Assembly: GCA_002338895.1 (NCBI GenBank)
Contig: DDJH01000222.1
Location: 1 to 8,356 of the forward strand
Direction: 5' to 3'
Length of the DNA: 8,356 nucleotides
Source: Lentisphaeria bacterium UBA1829
GTDB lineage: Bacteria; Verrucomicrobiota; Lentisphaeria; Victivallales; UBA1829
In this document: one piece after another, positions 6,166 through 8,356 of the stretch
Layout: each line of letters opens with the position of its first letter
How positions within the stretch are numbered: position 1 is the first letter of the stretch
Translations under genes and position numbers: made by a program
Notes under the pieces: generated by a model
Database searches by the model: none
Seen by the model: the letters and a program-made list of their open reading frames with translations, nothing else
Told to the model about the DNA's origin: nothing

Positions 6166-6204
6166 TGGAAAATGCTGGAGCCATTTTCCCTAAAAAAGCT
6201 CCAG
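6166..6204. repeat. Overlapping inverted repeats spanning the cas2 stop codon
   Basis: Two 7-bp perfect inverted repeats interlock here. GGAAAAT (6167-6173) pairs with ATTTTCC (6183-6189) just beyond the cas2 stop, and CTGGAGC (6175-6181) pairs with GCTCCAG (6198-6204), which lies in the last cas2 codons. Because each takes sequence from the other's loop, only one can form at a time. On the minus (cas2 mRNA) strand the second hairpin encloses the stop codon. No U-tract follows, so it is not a standard terminator; 3'-end protection of the cas mRNA is possible. Confidence 0.4.
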
Positions 6205-6534
6205 TTGAAGCGGCGCGGGCGGCGGTGGAACTGTTTTTTTGCCGACAAAGGTTCGTGTCTCGCTGAACTGGAGGTCCGTTACTTTTAAAACCATCACAAT
6301 CCCTTCCGCCGGGACCATCGCTTCGATCCGCTTCATATGCACCTGCGCATTCTCCGAAGATGCACAATGCCGAAGATACACGGAATACTGAAGCATCTGA
6401 AAACCGTCTTTCAGAAGATCCCGACGGAATCCGGCCGCGGCTTTCCGCTGCGCCTTCGTGTTGGTCGGCAAATCAAACATCACGTAAAGCCACATGATCG
6501 TGTACCTGCTGACTGCATGATATTCCGCACTCAT
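6190..6534 (-). CDS. cas2: CRISPR-associated endonuclease Cas2 (type II)
   Basis: This 114-aa protein is the dimeric core that, with two Cas1 dimers, captures protospacers and integrates them into the array. The ferredoxin-like first strand IMWLYVMFDLPTNTKAQRK carries the conserved metal-binding Asp (D21). It is followed by the type II Cas2 blocks FRRDLLKDGFQMLQYSVYLRHC and ENAQVHMKRI, and the chain ends in the typical LQLELF strand that contacts Cas1. The proline-rich linker PPPPAP before that tail is slightly longer than usual. The ATG at 6532-6534 overlaps the cas1 stop (ATGA), so translation is coupled. An internal Met at residue 14 is possible, but related type II Cas2 proteins also carry about a dozen residues ahead of IMW, so the longer form is kept. 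The gene is last in the cas operon, and its 3' end faces the array. Confidence 0.95.
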   Translation of the reverse strand: MSAEYHAVSRYTIMWLYVMFDLPTNTKAQRKAAAGFRRDLLKDGFQMLQYSVYLRHCASSENAQVHMKRIEAMVPAEGIVMVLKVTDLQFSETRTFVGKKTVPPPPAPLQLELF

Positions 6535-7436
6535 CGTTTCACAAATTCCGGATATTGAATGCGCGTTTCCTCCCGCAGAAAACAGCGGACCAGGGAGGCC
6601 GATGTATAGCGGATGCTGTTCAGAAGCGGACGTTTCTCCGTTCCCGACATCACATCCGCCGTCAGCAGCCGGAGCAGCTCCGCCTTCTGCTCCTTTCCCA
6701 GTTCCGGAACCGCAAAAAAATCGCGCGAGGAAAAAACCATCTCATCCACAAACGGACGAAAGGGTTCCATTACATCATCCGCCAGGCCAAAGGGATTATA
6801 TTGATTGGAGTGATGAATCCCCGCCGCGCAGAGAAGGCCGGAACCCGTCAGTCCCCGCGCCACCGCCGCCCGCAGAACCGCATAGCCGTAGTTCAGCGCG
6901 GGATTCGGAGGGTTCCCGTCCCGGCTGCGCAGAAAATTCCCCGCCCCCGCAAGCTGCTGAAAGTAACAGCGGGCCGCCACGCCTTCCGCATTGCCGGAAT
7001 CGCCCGCTTTCACCGTGCCCGCCAGCATGCGGAGACGCTGATCCGGAAGACCGAGACGTTGCAGACAGGCTGCCTGATTGAGAATCTTCGCCTGTACGGT
7101 CTGGCGCCACAGCCGGTCTTTCAGCGCGGCGGAGGCCCGCAGCTGTGCTTCTGTATGGCGCTGAGTCAGCGTGTTGCCCGCAAAGGGCTGGAGCACAGCG
7201 GCTGGCATGTGCGAGGCATCGCAGAAGACAACGGCGATGTTCTCCGATGCCAGTGCGCTCAGACATGCCGTCGTCACCGAAAGCTGCTGTGTCTCCAGAA
7301 CAAGAAACCCGAGATCTTCCAATGGAAAAGTCCGCTTTTCCACAACTCCTTCCCGGTTTTCCGCTTCATACGCCAGAAGCGACCGTTCCAGAAACAGTCG
7401 CCCCCGCGAACCGAAAAACAAAGTCCGCTTCAACAT
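6531..7436 (-). CDS. cas1: CRISPR-associated integrase Cas1 (type II)
   Basis: This 301-aa protein is the metal-dependent integrase of spacer acquisition, at the usual type II Cas1 length. The N-terminal beta-sandwich starts MLKRTLFFGSRGRLFLERSL. The catalytic helical domain shows the expected metal ligands: E151 in GDSGNAEGVAARCYF, the histidine pair H208/H209 in AGIHHSNQYNPFGLADD, and the acidic cluster D220/D221/E224 in LADDVMEPFRPFVD. NPALNYGYAVLRAAVARGL (about 178-196) is another family block. The frame continues upstream into cas9 for 28 codons, but the ATG at 7434-7436 is chosen because GAGGGGGGG lies 8 nt before it and the protein then begins at the conserved MxKRTLxF. The gene starts 28 bp after the cas9 stop and overlaps cas2 by 4 bp. 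It looks intact and functional. Confidence 0.96.
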   Translation of the reverse strand: MLKRTLFFGSRGRLFLERSLLAYEAENREGVVEKRTFPLEDLGFLVLETQQLSVTTACLSALASENIAVVFCDASHMPAAVLQPFAGNTLTQRHTEAQLRASAALKDRLWRQTVQAKILNQAACLQRLGLPDQRLRMLAGTVKAGDSGNAEGVAARCYFQQLAGAGNFLRSRDGNPPNPALNYGYAVLRAAVARGLTGSGLLCAAGIHHSNQYNPFGLADDVMEPFRPFVDEMVFSSRDFFAVPELGKEQKAELLRLLTADVMSGTEKRPLLNSIRYTSASLVRCFLREETRIQYPEFVKR

Positions 7437-7444
7437 AAGAAATT

Positions 7445-7453
7445 CCCCCCCTC
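7445..7453 (-). promoter_or_regulatory. Ribosome binding site deciding the cas1 start
   Basis: In the 28-bp gap between cas9 and cas1 the minus strand reads GAGGGGGGG, 8 nt before the cas1 ATG at 7436. The seven-G run is unusual and prone to length variation, which could tune Cas1 output. Confidence 0.65.
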
Positions 7454-7464
7454 TTTTTCGATCG

Positions 7465-8356
7465 TTATCGCAGGAAACGGATTTCGCCGTCAATGGAGAT
7501 CGTAAAATCAATTCCCTCAAACAGGAGATGTTTGGAAAACTCCTTCGGTCCGATCCTCAGCAGTTTCGCCGGCTGTTGGAAAGAGATGGCGGAGGCTTCT
7601 CTGACCCCCAGTTTTTCTTTCATTTCCGCCTGAACGTCCGATTTGGCTCTGGCTTCCCGATGAAAACGAAGAGTCAACCGCTGAACGTCTTTTTCTATCA
7701 CGATAATCTTATACAGACGTTTATTCAGCTCCCGGGGGAAGAGTTTTTTCAGTTCGTCGGGCGAATTCTCATAGGAGAGAGCCATGGTGCCCGGCGAAAT
7801 GAAACCGATGAATTCGCCATTCCCGGTCTGTTTTTCCAGAGGGATGTAATCCGGCTTCCTGTGCGTGGTTGCCCACTCCCAGAGGGACTGCAGGCGGTAG
7901 CTGAGTTTCCCGTCGGGGGAGCGGTAGAGCGCGGCTTTGAAATTGCCTCCTTTGGCTGTTTCCGCATAAATGTATTTTTTGTAGTCCTTGTCGGAGGAAT
8001 AGGCGTGTTTCCGGATTTTCAGCGGTTCTGTGCTGCTGACAAAGCAGCGGACACTGAGGATCGGGGGGCCGTTGAAAGAGCCGTCTCTGGTCCACATGCG
8101 GAAATTGCCTTCGTTCATGGCGTCCTTGAAGGATTTCCCCTCCTTGATGCGGGAGCGGATCTGTTCCTGAACGCTCTCCCGGATTTTCGGATCGACAATT
8201 TCGGAAAGTTTGGCTTCCGCGGCAAAATTGTTCAGGTTCAGTTCTTTGCGGATGACGGAGCGTTCCTCGCCGGATTCCGGATCCAGAATCCGTCCGAAAT
8301 AGCTGTCCTTGTGGAGCTGACCGCGGACGGTGTCGCCGCCGGTTTTCACAACCCGG
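7465..8356 (-). CDS. cas9: CRISPR-associated endonuclease Cas9, C-terminal part (type II-C; 5' end outside window)
   Basis: The frame is open from the right edge to TAA at 7465-7467 and gives 296 residues; a GTG at 8349 is internal, not a start. The visible part begins RVVKTGGDTVRGQLHKDSYFGRI. In type II-C Cas9s this stretch follows the third RuvC motif and opens the wedge (WED) and PAM-interacting region; the comparable stretch in Neisseria Cas9 reads MSGQGHMETVKSAK. Next come a lysine-rich helical part (SEIVDPKIRESVQEQIRSRI, then KEGKSFKDAMNEG) and beta-rich segments such as KGGNFKAALYRSPDGKLSYRL, which resemble the 'NxhxAlYxxxdGk' block of the family. The tail is short and ends SIDGEIRFLR. 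Neither the HNH nor the RuvC residues fall in the window, so nuclease activity cannot be judged. Adjacent cas1, cas2 and array confirm identity. PAM specificity cannot be read from the sequence. Confidence 0.9.
   Translation of the reverse strand, partial: RVVKTGGDTVRGQLHKDSYFGRILDPESGEERSVIRKELNLNNFAAEAKLSEIVDPKIRESVQEQIRSRIKEGKSFKDAMNEGNFRMWTRDGSFNGPPILSVRCFVSSTEPLKIRKHAYSSDKDYKKYIYAETAKGGNFKAALYRSPDGKLSYRLQSLWEWATTHRKPDYIPLEKQTGNGEFIGFISPGTMALSYENSPDELKKLFPRELNKRLYKIIVIEKDVQRLTLRFHREARAKSDVQAEMKEKLGVREASAISFQQPAKLLRIGPKEFSKHLLFEGIDFTISIDGEIRFLR

Noticed and set aside
6287..6296. ATCACAAT inside cas2 as a piece of a tracrRNA anti-repeat
   Set aside because: Only seven or eight bases match, it lies within conserved cas2 codons, and no further complementarity or terminator follows.
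6555..7505. Plus-strand 316-aa frame opposite cas1
   Set aside because: Antisense to a complete Cas1 with all catalytic residues; its basic, low-complexity composition marks it as a shadow.

Overview
The window looks like a chromosomal segment of a diderm (Gram-negative-type) anaerobic or gut-like bacterium. The evidence is a tripartite-type RND efflux operon, fairly GC-rich coding DNA and a compact type II-C CRISPR-Cas locus. A member of the PVC superphylum, such as a Victivallis-like Lentisphaerota, would fit the protein style. That placement is an impression from protein resemblance and cannot be settled from this sequence alone.

Layout. Positions 1-324 (+) hold the C-terminal end of a YolD-like protein, a family often paired with Y-family DNA polymerases. 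A gene-free stretch (325-648) with a strong stem-loop separates it from a convergent minus-strand operon. Read in transcription order, that operon is a MarR-family regulator (5334-4903), a periplasmic membrane-fusion protein (4873-3767) and an HAE1-type RND pump (3762-649). A good minus-strand promoter (TTGACA-16-TATATT) and an overlapping imperfect palindrome lie upstream of marR, as expected for an autoregulated multidrug or toxic-compound exporter. No outer-membrane channel gene is present.

Positions 5630-8356 are the CRISPR-Cas locus. The minus strand carries the 3' part of cas9 (entering at the right edge), then cas1 and cas2, followed by an array of eight 36-bp repeats and seven 30-bp spacers. 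There is no csn2 or cas4 after cas2, which points to subtype II-C. The cas9-cas1 gap is 28 bp and cas1-cas2 overlap by ATGA, so these genes are one transcription unit. The tracrRNA is not visible and is probably beyond the right edge.

The most notable observation is that every repeat carries what reads as a complete sigma-70-type promoter: TTGACG, a 16-bp spacer, an extended TGC, then TATATT ending exactly at the repeat's last base. This extends the repeat-embedded promoter design known from Neisseria and Campylobacter II-C arrays, where the extended -10 is the recognised part. Each crRNA would be started individually inside its own spacer, running on the + strand toward cas2 and opposite to the cas genes. 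The last repeat has no spacer after it, so its promoter would fire antisense into cas2. The only variant repeat (5630-5665) is mutated in the -35 box.
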